Shown here piece after piece: positions 16,256 to 24,847 of a stretch of DNA of 64,000 nucleotides. The position numbers and the translations under genes are program-made. Source of the DNA: Acidimicrobiaceae bacterium (GTDB taxonomy: Bacteria > Actinomycetota > Acidimicrobiia > Acidimicrobiales > Ilumatobacteraceae); NCBI GenBank assembly GCA_020637235.1, contig JACJWG010000009.1, forward strand, positions 119,393 to 183,392. The letters are read 5' to 3'. The notes beneath the pieces were generated by a model that worked only from the letters and a program-made list of their open reading frames with translations, was not told where the DNA came from and ran no database searches. Within the stretch, counting starts at the first letter, position 1, and every line of letters begins with the position of its first letter.

Positions 16256-17539
16256 GTGCCCGAGTTCCAGACCAGCCCCGGGATGCGCGACATCCTGCCG
16301 CCCGAGTCGGCCCGCTGGCGGCGCTTCGTGCACGTGTTCGCCGACGTGGCCGAGCGCGCCGGGTACGGGCAGGTGATCTCCCCGATGCTGGAAGACCTCG
16401 GCGTGTTCCAGCGGATCGGCGACGCCACCGACGTGGTCACCAAGGAGATGTACGACTTCGTCGACAAGGGCGGCCGCCACGTGGCGCTCCGCCCCGAGCT
16501 CACCGCCTCGGTGTGCCGGGCGTTCGTGCAGCACCGGCCCGCCACGCCGTGGAAGGTGTGGTACACCGGCAGCCAGTTCCGCTACGAGAAGCCCCAGCGC
16601 GGCCGCTATCGGCAATTCGACCAGGTGGGGATCGAGGTGCTCGGTGCCGACGACCCCTACCTCGACGTCGAGGTGATCGCGCTCGGCTGGGAGTTCTACC
16701 GCGCACTCGGTCTGCAACAGGTGCGGTTGCTCGTCAACAGCCTCGGCGAACCCGACGACCGTGCCCGCTACGTGGCGGCGCTCCAGGCGTATTTCGAGGC
16801 CAACCTCGACGCGCTCTCGGCCGAGAGCCGCACCACGCTGCAGAAGAACGCGTTGCGGGTGCTCGACTCGAAGCGGCCCCAGGACGCCGACGTGATCGCT
16901 GCGGCGCCGATGATCGCCGAGTTCCACAGTGACGAGGCGGCCGCGCACTTCGCAGCCGTGCAGGCCGGGCTCACGGCGCTCGACATCCCGTTCACGGTGG
17001 ATGCCAAATTGGTGCGCGGGCTCGACTACTACCGCCGCACCACCTTCGAGTTCCAGGGGCTCACACTCGACTCCGCGCAGAACGCACTCGGCGGGGGCGG
17101 TCGCTACGACGGCCTCGTCGAGTCGCTCGGTGGCCCGGCCACCCACGGCGTCGGGTTCGCGCTCGGTCTCGATCGCACCCTGCTCGCGTGCGACGACGAG
17201 GGCGTGTTCGCCCCGCCGGCCGCCGCCGTGCAGGTGTTCGTCGTCGACACCACCGGCGGCCTCGAAGCGGTGCGGATCACCGGCGAACTGCGTGCCGCCG
17301 GCCTGGCCGCCGACCGTGCGTTCGAGAACCGCAGCATGAAGAGCCAGATGAAGGCGGCCGACCGCAGCGGAGCCTCCGTCGCCGTCATCGTCGGCACCGA
17401 CGAACTCGAGGCCGGCACCGTGGTGGTGCGGCCGCTGCGCACCGCGTTCGACCCGTCGGCCGCCGACGACAAGCAGGCCCGTGGCCAACAGGCCATCGCC
17501 CGGAACGATCTGATCGACCACCTGAAGAAAGCCCTGTAG
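16256..17539 (+). CDS. hisS: HisS, histidyl-tRNA synthetase
   Basis: Class II enzyme charging tRNA-His, 427 residues. Motif 1 starts FQTSPGMRDILPPESARW. Motif 2 is FRYEKPQRGRYRQFDQ. The histidine-specific motif VRGLDYYRRTTFEF and the glycine-rich ALGGGGRYDGLVE are present, and a C-terminal anticodon-binding domain starts near residue 325. The GTG start is supported by a TAGCAT box 8 bases upstream. aspS follows 8 bases after the stop, the common hisS-aspS pairing. Confidence 0.96.
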   Translation: MPEFQTSPGMRDILPPESARWRRFVHVFADVAERAGYGQVISPMLEDLGVFQRIGDATDVVTKEMYDFVDKGGRHVALRPELTASVCRAFVQHRPATPWKVWYTGSQFRYEKPQRGRYRQFDQVGIEVLGADDPYLDVEVIALGWEFYRALGLQQVRLLVNSLGEPDDRARYVAALQAYFEANLDALSAESRTTLQKNALRVLDSKRPQDADVIAAAPMIAEFHSDEAAAHFAAVQAGLTALDIPFTVDAKLVRGLDYYRRTTFEFQGLTLDSAQNALGGGGRYDGLVESLGGPATHGVGFALGLDRTLLACDDEGVFAPPAAAVQVFVVDTTGGLEAVRITGELRAAGLAADRAFENRSMKSQMKAADRSGASVAVIVGTDELEAGTVVVRPLRTAFDPSAADDKQARGQQAIARNDLIDHLKKAL

Positions 17540-17547
17540 AGCCAGTC

Positions 17548-19290
17548 ATGAGCAGCACCTCCATGCGTACCCACTCGTGCGGCGAGCTCCGCCCCGAGCA
17601 CGCCGGCACCACCGTCAGCCTCGCGGGCTGGGTGGCCACCCGCCGCGAGCACGGCGAGAAGCTCGCCTTCGTCGACCTGCGCGACCACACCGGTGTCACC
17701 CAGTGCGTGGTCGACAACTCCGTCGACGTGCGACCCGAGTTCGTGGTGCGGGTCACCGGCACCGTCGCGGCGCGTCCGGCGGAGAACGTGAACGACAAGC
17801 TGCCGACCGGCGGCATCGAACTCCAGGACTGCGTGGTCGAGATCCTGAACGCAGCCGAGCCGCCGCCGTTCCCCATCAGCGAGCGCGCCGACACCGTCGC
17901 CGAGAACACGCGCCTGCAGTACCGCTACCTCGACATCCGTCGCGAGCGCATGCAGCGCAACCTGCGCATCCGGTCGGCGGTCAACTCGGCGATCCGGCGG
18001 GCGATGGAGGACCAGGGGTTCGTCGAGGTGGAGACCCCGATGCTCGTGCCGTCCACCCCGGAGGGCGCCCGCGAGTTCATCGTGCCGTCGCGCCAGCAGC
18101 CGGGTTCGTTCTACGCGTTGCCGCAGAGCCCGCAGCTGTTCAAGCAGTTGCTGATGGTGGCCGGCATCGACCGCTACTACCAGATCGCCCGCTGCCTGCG
18201 CGACGAGGACCTGCGTGCGGACCGCCAGTACGAGTTCATGCAGCTCGACGCGGAGATGAGCTTCGCCAGCCAGGACGACGTGCACGCCGCGATCGGTGCG
18301 GCGGTGCTGGCGGCCGCGCAGGCCGTCGGCCAGGACCCGGGCGACATCGTGAAGATCACCTGGCACGAGGCGATGAACCGGTTCGGCATCGACAAGCCCG
18401 ACCTGCGCTTCGGCATGGAGCTGCAGGAGCTCACCGACGTGTTCGCCTCGACCGAGTTCAAGGCGTTCGCCGGTGCCGTGTGCATCAAGGGCATCAACGC
18501 CTCGGGCAAGGCCGACGAGTACGGCCGCAACAAGCTCGACCAGATGACCGACAAGGCCAAGAAGATGGGTGCCAAGGGCCTCGTGTGGCTGAAGGTCGCC
18601 GCCGACGGCTCGTTCGAGTCGCCGGTCGCCAAGTTCCTCTCGGCCGACGAGACCGCCGCGCTCACCGCACGTCTCGACGCGAAGCCGGGCGACCTGCTGC
18701 TGATCGTCGCCGACCAGTGGACGACCGCGTGCGAGGTGCTCGGCACGTTGCGCAACGACATCGGCCGCCCGCCGGTGCACCAGGGGCCGTACCGGTACCT
18801 GTGGGTGGTGGACTTCCCGTTGTTCGTCGGCGTCGACGAGGCGAGCGGTCGCCCGAAGCCGGGTCATCACCCGTTCACCCAGCCGCACCCCGACGACGTG
18901 CACCTGCTCGAGACCGACCCGCTGCAGGTGCGCAGCCAGGCCTACGACCTGGTGCTCAACGGTTGGGAGCTGGGGTCGGGCTCGATCCGGATCCACCAGC
19001 CCGACCTGCAGGCCCGGATCTTCGGGTTGCTCGGGATCAGCCAGGAGGAGGCCGACCGCCGGTTCGGGTTCTTCCTCAACCCGTTCAAGTACGGCGCTCC
19101 GCCGCACGGGGGTTTCGCGTTCGGCATCGATCGCCTGGTGGCGATCCTGGCCGGCGAGGAGAACATCCGCGAGGTCATCGCCTTCCCGAAGACCCAGAGC
19201 GGCCAGGACCCGATGACCAACGCGCCGACGCCCGTCGATGCCAAGCAGCTCGACGAGCTCGGCATCCGCGTGCTGCCCCCGAAGGCCTAG
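17548..19290 (+). CDS. aspS: AspS, aspartyl-tRNA synthetase
   Basis: Bacterial-type class II synthetase of 580 residues. It has an N-terminal OB-fold anticodon domain (TVSLAGWVATRREHGEKLAFVDLRD region), then LQYRYLDIRR, motif 2 in CLRDEDLRADRQYEFMQLD, the bacterial insertion domain (about 280-420) and motif 3 GFAFGIDRLVAIL. The start at 17548 leaves 8 bases after hisS. No gatCAB genes are in the window, so whether it also charges tRNA-Asn cannot be judged. Confidence 0.95.
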   Translation: MSSTSMRTHSCGELRPEHAGTTVSLAGWVATRREHGEKLAFVDLRDHTGVTQCVVDNSVDVRPEFVVRVTGTVAARPAENVNDKLPTGGIELQDCVVEILNAAEPPPFPISERADTVAENTRLQYRYLDIRRERMQRNLRIRSAVNSAIRRAMEDQGFVEVETPMLVPSTPEGAREFIVPSRQQPGSFYALPQSPQLFKQLLMVAGIDRYYQIARCLRDEDLRADRQYEFMQLDAEMSFASQDDVHAAIGAAVLAAAQAVGQDPGDIVKITWHEAMNRFGIDKPDLRFGMELQELTDVFASTEFKAFAGAVCIKGINASGKADEYGRNKLDQMTDKAKKMGAKGLVWLKVAADGSFESPVAKFLSADETAALTARLDAKPGDLLLIVADQWTTACEVLGTLRNDIGRPPVHQGPYRYLWVVDFPLFVGVDEASGRPKPGHHPFTQPHPDDVHLLETDPLQVRSQAYDLVLNGWELGSGSIRIHQPDLQARIFGLLGISQEEADRRFGFFLNPFKYGAPPHGGFAFGIDRLVAILAGEENIREVIAFPKTQSGQDPMTNAPTPVDAKQLDELGIRVLPPKA

Positions 19291-19320
19291 CCTCCCCCCA
19301 GCGTTCCCCCGACCCGAAGC

Positions 19321-19367
19321 GCGTGTGCGGACTGCGGCCCCATAGTGGGGCGCCGACTCGCACACGC
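19321..19367. repeat. Hairpin family B, copy 1
   Basis: A 47-base hairpin with outer arms GCGTGTGCG and CGCACACGC and inner arms GCCCCA and TGGGGC around loop TAG. It lies between aspS and the AbiEi/DUF559-like gene. It matches copy 2 in length and architecture, and a compensatory pair (position 5 G with 43 C here, T with A there) keeps the stem. Confidence 0.8.
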
Positions 19368-19387
19368 TGCGTGGAAGGAGGAACGGT

Positions 19388-20272
19388 GTGGACCGTTTCC
19401 GATTCGCGGAGCGACACGACGGACTCGTCACGAACGAGGTGTTGCGAGCAGACGGACGAACCAAGCGCTCACGAGAACTCGACGTCGCCGCCGGACGTCT
19501 TCGACCGATGCGTCGCACCGTCGCGGCGGTCGGCGGTGCGCCGCCCACCTGGCGTCAGGTCGTCCGTGCCGTACTCCTGGCAGCCGGGACGGACATCGCT
19601 GCGTCGCACATGACCGCGATCCGACTGTGGCTCGGTGTTCGGCTCGACGATCGCCTGATCCACGTGACCGGTCGACTGGGACGACAGATCGTGATGGACG
19701 GTGTCGTCGGGCACCGCTCGGGCCAGCTGGTCGAAGGGGACGTCGTCGTGCTCGACGGCATGAACGTCACCTCGCCGTTGCGCACGATCATCGACGTGAG
19801 CGGAAGGCTCCCGTTCGCGCAGCTGGGCAAGCTGTTCGACGAGTTCCTCCGGAACGGCCAGATCGACCTCGAGGCGGCACGACTCCGAGTCGCCGAGCTC
19901 CGGCCGGCACCTGGACGATCCGTCCGAGCCATGCGGGGTCTGCTGGGCGCTCGCATTCCCGGGTACGACCCGGGCGAGAGCCCGCTCGAAGCTCGCATCG
20001 TGCGCATCATCGATCGATGTGAACTGCCACGGGCGACGCAGCAGTTCGATGTCGAGTTCGACGGCGCTCGGTATCGGCTCGACTTCGCCTGGCCGGATCG
20101 GCGGGTGTTCCTGGAAGGCAACGGGTTCGGCTTCCATCGGCTGTCGTCGGATCTCGACCGAGACGCGCGCCGCCAGAACGAACTCGTCATCGTCGGCTGG
20201 CGGCCGATCGAGGTGACGTTCCGGATGACCGACGCCGAGATCGAACGAGTGCTCCGGGCCGTGCTGACGTGA
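19388..20272 (+). CDS. AbiEi/DUF559-like protein (winged helix plus nuclease-like fold)
   Basis: Function unknown; 294 residues. The first ~45 residues resemble the AbiEi-antitoxin winged helix. The middle (HMTAIRLWLGV, then VTSPLRTIIDVSGRL) matches proteins annotated in actinobacteria as AbiEi-like. Residues ~205-275 resemble the DUF559/Vsr-type restriction-endonuclease fold: SPLEARIVRI, YRLDFAWPDRRVFLEGNG (Asp...Glu pattern), then RDARRQNELVIVGWRPIEVTF. No AbiEii toxin gene is adjacent, so it is an orphan. GTG 19388 has a GGAAGGAGG site upstream. Hairpins B1 and B2 bracket it, suggesting a cassette or mobile unit. Confidence 0.7.
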   Translation: MDRFRFAERHDGLVTNEVLRADGRTKRSRELDVAAGRLRPMRRTVAAVGGAPPTWRQVVRAVLLAAGTDIAASHMTAIRLWLGVRLDDRLIHVTGRLGRQIVMDGVVGHRSGQLVEGDVVVLDGMNVTSPLRTIIDVSGRLPFAQLGKLFDEFLRNGQIDLEAARLRVAELRPAPGRSVRAMRGLLGARIPGYDPGESPLEARIVRIIDRCELPRATQQFDVEFDGARYRLDFAWPDRRVFLEGNGFGFHRLSSDLDRDARRQNELVIVGWRPIEVTFRMTDAEIERVLRAVLT

Positions 20273-20280
20273 ACCAGCGT

Positions 20281-20327
20281 GCGTTTGCGGGCGGCGGCCC
20301 CACTATGGGGCCCTAGCCCGCAAACGC
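20281..20327. repeat. Hairpin family B, copy 2
   Basis: A 47-base hairpin with arms GCGTTTGCGGG and CCCGCAAACGC and inner arms GGCCCCA and TGGGGCC around loop CTA. It starts 8 bases after the AbiEi/DUF559-like stop. Flanking CAGC and GCTG can lengthen the stem. Its core is the reverse complement of copy 1's core, so the two may be inverted repeats. Confidence 0.8.
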
Positions 20328-20333
20328 GCTGGG

Positions 20334-20339
20334 TAGGGT
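20334..20339 (+). promoter_or_regulatory. Leaderless -10 box for rppH
   Basis: TAGGGT ends 7 bases before GTG 20347, directly after hairpin B2. Confidence 0.55.
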
Positions 20340-20346
20340 CGTCGGA

Positions 20347-20796
20347 GTGGCACAGCATTTCCGGGCGGGGGTCGTGATCGTGGTCCGGCATCCCGATCGG
20401 CGGCAGGTGCTCGCGTTCGAGCGCAGCGACTCGGCCGACGACTGGCAGCTGCCCCAGGGCGGGCTCGAGAACGGCGAGGAGCCGATCGAGGGCGCCTGGC
20501 GAGAGCTGCAGGAGGAGACCGGGCTCACCGAGGCCGACGTCGTGGCTCGGGCCGAGTACCCCGACTGGATCGCCTACGAGTGGCCGGCCGAGGTGATGCG
20601 CATCCACGGACGCGACGGCAAGCGCCGCGGCCAGGTGCAGAAGTGGTTCCTCTTCGACGCCCTCCACGCCGACATCGAGCCCACCCCGGACGGCAGCGAG
20701 TTCGTGGCGTGGCGGTGGGTCGAGCCCGACTGGCTGATCGACCACGTCGTCGAGATGCGCAGGGCCGCGTACGCACGGGTGCTCCGCACGCTCTGA
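20347..20796 (+). CDS. rppH: Nudix hydrolase, RppH-like
   Basis: Hydrolyses nucleotide diphosphate linkages; RppH members remove pyrophosphate from mRNA 5' ends and also act on diadenosine polyphosphates. The 149 residues carry a complete Nudix box, GGLENGEEPIEGAWRELQEE followed by TGL (G-x5-E-x7-RE-x2-EE-x-GL). DDWQLPQGG before it and QVQKWFLFDA after it are RppH-like. The GTG start is set by the TAGGGT box. In a host with many apparently leaderless triphosphate-ended transcripts such an enzyme would be relevant, but the substrate is inferred. Confidence 0.82.
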   Translation: MAQHFRAGVVIVVRHPDRRQVLAFERSDSADDWQLPQGGLENGEEPIEGAWRELQEETGLTEADVVARAEYPDWIAYEWPAEVMRIHGRDGKRRGQVQKWFLFDALHADIEPTPDGSEFVAWRWVEPDWLIDHVVEMRRAAYARVLRTL

Positions 20797-20822
20797 CCCG
20801 GACGCAGTGCGTCGATCGGGTC
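20795..20822. terminator. Bidirectional hairpin between rppH and the GT-C gene
   Basis: Outer arms GACCCG and CGGGTC enclose a second stem GACGC/GCGTC with loop AGT. It fills the gap between convergent genes. There is no strong T-run. Confidence 0.5.
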
Positions 20823-20826
20823 GAGA

Positions 20827-22542
20827 TCAGTCGTCGATCAGGTAGAGCACGACGCGGGGACCGGCTGCGTGCAGGATGCCCAGCCGTTCGAAGTCGCCAC
20901 GACGGGCGCTGATCTCCGGCGGTGCGTCGAAGGCCGCGAGCGGGGCCTGTTCGTTCGCGAGCAACGGCGTGCGATCGGCGAGTCCGGCCCCGACGAGCAG
21001 TTCGGTGAGCCCGTCGACGAGCGAGTCGGCCTCGGCCCGTTCCGCCGGCTCCAGCGGATCCCAGATGGACACGACGATCGCGTCGGGCGGCGGTGCGGTG
21101 CGTGGTTCCACCTGTACCAGCAGCCGCCGACCGCCGAGCGAGTCGGCCACGCGGTGCTCGCCGAGTTGCAGCGCCTGATCCGGCCGGCCGAGCGCTCGGG
21201 CTCCGAGGCCTTCCAGTTCGGCGATCAGTGCCGACTGCACGGCGCCCGCCTCGTATGCCGGCCCGGCCAGGTCGACGAGGACCGGCTCGTCGGCGAGCGG
21301 GCGAGCGTCGTTCGCGAAGCGTTCGACGACCGGCGTGAACTCCTGGAACGGGTACCCGACCCCGACCGAGCCGACCACGTTCGTGACGGCGAACCCGACG
21401 GCGACCACACCGATGAGCGGTCCCCGCACCGGCGTCAGAGTGCGCTCGCGGCGGGCAGCCAGCCACTGTGCCGCGACGCCACCGACGGCACACCACGTGA
21501 GCGCGGCGGCCGCGACCGTCCACGTGGTGAGCCACACCAGCAGCGGGCCGCGCGTGCGCCACGTCATCAGCGCGCCGCCGAGCCACACCAGGGCCGTCGC
21601 CTCGAGCACGTGTTGCCACCACGACCACCCCCTCCTGCGGGCCATCCACCATGCCACCCCGCCCGCGACCAGGCCGGCGAAGGGCGCCAGGCCCCACGGC
21701 GTGTCGCCCACGACGGCGGCGAACGACGGCATCCTCGGCGACGAGAAGAACGTGAGCGAGCTCGCCCGCCCGATCACCCGAGCGGTCTGAGCGAGCCCCA
21801 CGGCCGGCTCGTCGGCGGTGAGCGTGAACCGGAACGCGCGCCACAGGTTGCCCGGCCAGTTCACGAGCGTGTCGACGAGCACCGGGAGGCACATCGCCAC
21901 ACCGACGCCCAGCCAGCGCAGTGTGAACCTCCGCCACCTGCGCACACCGACCACGCTCGTCAGCGCGACGACCGGCAACAACAGCACCCCGGAGGCGACG
22001 TGGGTCTGGGCCATGGCGACGAACGCCACGAGGGCCACTGCAACGCCTCGCCGATCGTCGGCCCGAACGGCGACTGCTGCTGCGACGACGGCGACCAGCG
22101 GCACCACGATCACGCTGGCGTTCCACGGATCGCTGACGAGATGCGGGGTCCCGGCGGCGATGGTCCAGCACGCCGCCGTCACGAGCGCGGCAGCCGCCAC
22201 CGTCGAGTGGCGTGCGGTGAGCCACCAGGCCACCGAGATCGCCCCCAGGTTCAGGGCGAGTGCACCGATCCAGAGTCCGCGCCACGAGCCACCCGTCAGC
22301 AGCCACGGCACCGCGAGCGCGTCGTACAAGAACGGTCCCGGGTGGTTCCAGCCGTAGCGTGACCACGCGCCCGTGAGCGGGAACTGTGTCGACCAGACGT
22401 CGCTCGTTCGCCGCTCGATGAACGCCCAGTCGCCACCCGGGCGGTACGTCCGTGTGGTGATCATCGCCAGGTGCCCGACGGCCAGCACGACGAGGGCGAG
22501 CAGCGGCGCACGAGGCCCGACCCGGGGGAAGGCGACGGACAT
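20827..22542 (-). CDS. Polytopic membrane protein, GT-C glycosyltransferase-like
   Basis: 571 residues with roughly a dozen hydrophobic helices and a soluble C-terminal domain of about 150 residues. After helix 1 comes a loop DWAFIERRTSDVW and then WSRYGWNHPGPFLYD, the kind of acidic first extracellular loop seen in GT-C (lipid-linked sugar) transferases of actinobacteria. I do not recognise a specific family. ATG 22542 is supported by a TACGGT box 8 bases upstream on the same strand, sharing a 59-base divergent gap with rarA. A role in cell-wall glycan assembly is possible but inferred. Confidence 0.7.
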   Translation of the reverse strand: MSVAFPRVGPRAPLLALVVLAVGHLAMITTRTYRPGGDWAFIERRTSDVWSTQFPLTGAWSRYGWNHPGPFLYDALAVPWLLTGGSWRGLWIGALALNLGAISVAWWLTARHSTVAAAALVTAACWTIAAGTPHLVSDPWNASVIVVPLVAVVAAAVAVRADDRRGVAVALVAFVAMAQTHVASGVLLLPVVALTSVVGVRRWRRFTLRWLGVGVAMCLPVLVDTLVNWPGNLWRAFRFTLTADEPAVGLAQTARVIGRASSLTFFSSPRMPSFAAVVGDTPWGLAPFAGLVAGGVAWWMARRRGWSWWQHVLEATALVWLGGALMTWRTRGPLLVWLTTWTVAAAALTWCAVGGVAAQWLAARRERTLTPVRGPLIGVVAVGFAVTNVVGSVGVGYPFQEFTPVVERFANDARPLADEPVLVDLAGPAYEAGAVQSALIAELEGLGARALGRPDQALQLGEHRVADSLGGRRLLVQVEPRTAPPPDAIVVSIWDPLEPAERAEADSLVDGLTELLVGAGLADRTPLLANEQAPLAAFDAPPEISARRGDFERLGILHAAGPRVVLYLIDD

Positions 22543-22550
22543 CCGCGCCG

Positions 22551-22556
22551 ACCGTA
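22551..22556 (-). promoter_or_regulatory. Leaderless -10 box for the GT-C-like gene
   Basis: Minus-strand TACGGT ends 8 bases before ATG 22542. Confidence 0.5.
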
Positions 22557-22588
22557 CCCGCTCCCCGCGGTCGGCGGTGGCACCGGGA

Positions 22589-22594
22589 TAGCGT
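22589..22594 (+). promoter_or_regulatory. Leaderless -10 box for rarA
   Basis: TAGCGT ends 7 bases before GTG 22602. Confidence 0.55.
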
Positions 22595-22601
22595 CGACCC
22601 G

Positions 22602-23930
22602 GTGAGCGATCTGTTCAGTGCGGCAGCAGAGCAACGCCTGCAGTCGCAGGCGCCGCTCGCCGCCCGCCTGCGACCGCGCACGCTGGACGACGTGGTGGGC
22701 CAGGAACACCTGGTGGGTGCGAACCGGCCGCTGCGGCGGCTGGTCGAGCAGGACCGGCTCACCAGCGCGATCTTCTGGGGGCCGCCCGGCACCGGCAAGA
22801 CCACGCTGGCGCTCGCCGTCGCCGGCAGTACGCGCCGGGCCTTCGAGCAGCTCAGCGCCGTGACCGCAGGGGTGAAGGACGTGCGCGAGGTGATCGAGCG
22901 CGCCCGGCAGCGCCTCGGCGAGCGCGGGCAGGGCACGATCTTGTTCCTCGACGAGATCCACCGCTTCTCCAAGGCTCAGCAGGATGCACTGCTGCCGGCC
23001 GTGGAGGATGGCACCCTCACGCTGATCGGCGCGACGACCGAGAACCCGTTCTTCGAGGTGAATGCCCCGCTGCGCAGCCGGAGCACGCTGTTCCGGCTGG
23101 AGCCGCTCGGGCGCGAGGCGATCGCTGCGCTGGTGCAACGAGGCCTGTCGGCCGAGGGCACCACGGCCACCGACGACGCGGTCGCGCATCTGGTCGACCG
23201 TGCCGGAGGCGACGGACGTCAGGTGCTCACGGCGCTCGAGGTGGCGTGCGCGCTCGCGCACCCCGGCACCGTGGCGCTCGACCACGTCGAGTCGGCACTC
23301 GGCACCAGCGCCCTCCGCTACGGCCGAGACGACCACTACGACGTCGTCTCGGCGTTCATCAAGAGCCTGCGCGGCAGCGATCCCCAGGCCGCCGTGTACT
23401 ACCTCGCTCGGATGCTGGAAGCCGGCGAGGACGCTCGGTTCATCGCCCGCCGGATGATCATCTTCGCCAGCGAGGACGTCGGTCTGGCCGACCCCACGGG
23501 CCTGATGATCGCCGTCGCCGCGGCGCACGCGCTGGAGCACGTCGGCCTGCCCGAGGCGCAGCTCAACCTCAGTCACGCGGCGATCCACCTGGCCACGGCG
23601 CCGAAGAGCAACCGCGCTGCGCTCGCGATCTGGAACGCGCGCAGCGACGTGCAGGCCGGTGCCGTCGGCGAGGTGCCCCCACATCTGCGTGACGCGCACT
23701 ACGGCGGTGCCAAGACGCTCGGCCACGGCACCGGCTACGAGTACCCTCATGACCACCCCGGCGGCTGGGTGGCCCAGCAGTACCTGCCGAGCGAGCAGCT
23801 CGATCGGCGCTACTACGAGCCCACCGAGCACGGCCGGGAGCGCGAGGTGCGCGACCGCATGGAGAGCCGCACCCTGCGGCACCCCGACCCGACCACCGAC
23901 CAGGACCACCGGACAGGACCCACCACATGA
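22602..23930 (+). CDS. rarA: RarA (MgsA), replication-associated recombination ATPase
   Basis: AAA+ clamp-loader-like ATPase that acts at stalled replication forks. The 442 residues show PLAARLRPRTLDDVVGQEHL, Walker A WGPPGTGKTTLA, Walker B ILFLDEIHRF, sensor 1 IGATTENPFFEVN, and the C-terminal RarA region GSDPQAAVYYLARMLEAGED and FASEDVGLADP. The GTG start follows a TAGCGT box. Its stop overlaps the next gene's start (ATGA), tying it to two small envelope genes. Confidence 0.94.
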   Translation: MSDLFSAAAEQRLQSQAPLAARLRPRTLDDVVGQEHLVGANRPLRRLVEQDRLTSAIFWGPPGTGKTTLALAVAGSTRRAFEQLSAVTAGVKDVREVIERARQRLGERGQGTILFLDEIHRFSKAQQDALLPAVEDGTLTLIGATTENPFFEVNAPLRSRSTLFRLEPLGREAIAALVQRGLSAEGTTATDDAVAHLVDRAGGDGRQVLTALEVACALAHPGTVALDHVESALGTSALRYGRDDHYDVVSAFIKSLRGSDPQAAVYYLARMLEAGEDARFIARRMIIFASEDVGLADPTGLMIAVAAAHALEHVGLPEAQLNLSHAAIHLATAPKSNRAALAIWNARSDVQAGAVGEVPPHLRDAHYGGAKTLGHGTGYEYPHDHPGGWVAQQYLPSEQLDRRYYEPTEHGREREVRDRMESRTLRHPDPTTDQDHRTGPTT

Positions 23931-24460
23931 CCGCAGGCGAGCTCGCCGTCCTCCTCGCGGCCGTGCTGTGCAGCATCGGCTTCGCCGCGCTGATCGTGGT
24001 GCTGCTGCGCGTGCTCGACACGCTGCGGTCGCTGCGCACGGAGGTCGCGACCTTGCGGGCCGAGACCGGCCCGCTGCTCGCCGAGCTGCAACAGTCCACT
24101 CGGTCCGCGACCGCCGTGGTGGCGGAGGCCCGCAACGACCTCGAGCGCTTCGACCGGGTGCTCGGCTCGGCGGAGGCGATCAGCGATGCGGTGAGCGGCA
24201 CCGGGATCGTCGCCCGTACGGCATTCAGCACCCCGGTGATCAAGACCGCAGCGATCGCCACCGGCACGAGCCGTGCCGTGCGCAAGCTGCGTGGCAAGGA
24301 CGAGCCGCGCCGACGCGGCGCCGCGGTCGATCGGGTCGACCTGGCGGCCGCGCCCCGCGTCACGGGCACGGTGGGGCCGGCAGCCGAACCGATCGACATC
24401 ACCGAGCGGACCGCCCGGCGAGGGCGCGGTCGTCGCCGAGCACGAGGAGGGGTCGGATGA
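23927..24460 (+). CDS. DUF948-like membrane protein
   Basis: 177 residues with one N-terminal membrane helix (about 5-28) followed by a coiled-coil-like stretch (LRSLRTEVATLRAETGPLLAELQQS) and a basic Arg-rich tail. This matches small DUF948/YtxG-type proteins often found near rarA and alaS in actinobacteria. The start overlaps the rarA stop by ATGA, and the next gene starts at its stop. Function unknown. Confidence 0.75.
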   Translation: MTAGELAVLLAAVLCSIGFAALIVVLLRVLDTLRSLRTEVATLRAETGPLLAELQQSTRSATAVVAEARNDLERFDRVLGSAEAISDAVSGTGIVARTAFSTPVIKTAAIATGTSRAVRKLRGKDEPRRRGAAVDRVDLAAAPRVTGTVGPAAEPIDITERTARRGRGRRRARGGVG

Positions 24461-24837
24461 TGAAGCGGGTCACGTGGTTCGTGGGCGGCATGGCCGCCGG
24501 CGTGGCCGGTGTCGGTGCGGCGAAGCGCAAGGTGCGGCGGGTGACGAACGACCTGGTGCCGTTGCAGCTGGCGCGCAAGGCCGGCACACAGGTCACCGAC
24601 CGCACCGGTCGTGTGGCCGAAGCGGTGCGCGAAGGCAAGCGAGCGATGCGGCTGAAGGAGATGGAGCTGCGCGCCCGTGTCGAGGGACGTCACTCGACGC
24701 TCGCCGACGAGCTCGACGACATCGAGACCGTGCTCGTCGACGGCAAGCCGGTCGAGGCCGGGCAGGTCATCGTGCTGCGCCAGGTGAAGTCGCAGGATCG
24801 CGGTTCACGCGTCTCACGCATCGCCCGCCGCGCCTGA
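24457..24837 (+). CDS. Small basic membrane-anchored hypothetical protein
   Basis: 126 residues from ATG 24457 (a second ATG follows immediately). The N-terminus is one weak hydrophobic segment rich in Gly and Ala (VTWFVGGMAAGVAGVGAA), then a basic region KRKVRRV. The rest is charged and probably helical. It overlaps the DUF948-like gene and belongs to the same unit. Similar short proteins follow DUF948 genes in related genomes. Function unknown. Confidence 0.7.
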   Translation: MMKRVTWFVGGMAAGVAGVGAAKRKVRRVTNDLVPLQLARKAGTQVTDRTGRVAEAVREGKRAMRLKEMELRARVEGRHSTLADELDDIETVLVDGKPVEAGQVIVLRQVKSQDRGSRVSRIARRA

Positions 24838-24847
24838 GCCGGCCGTC

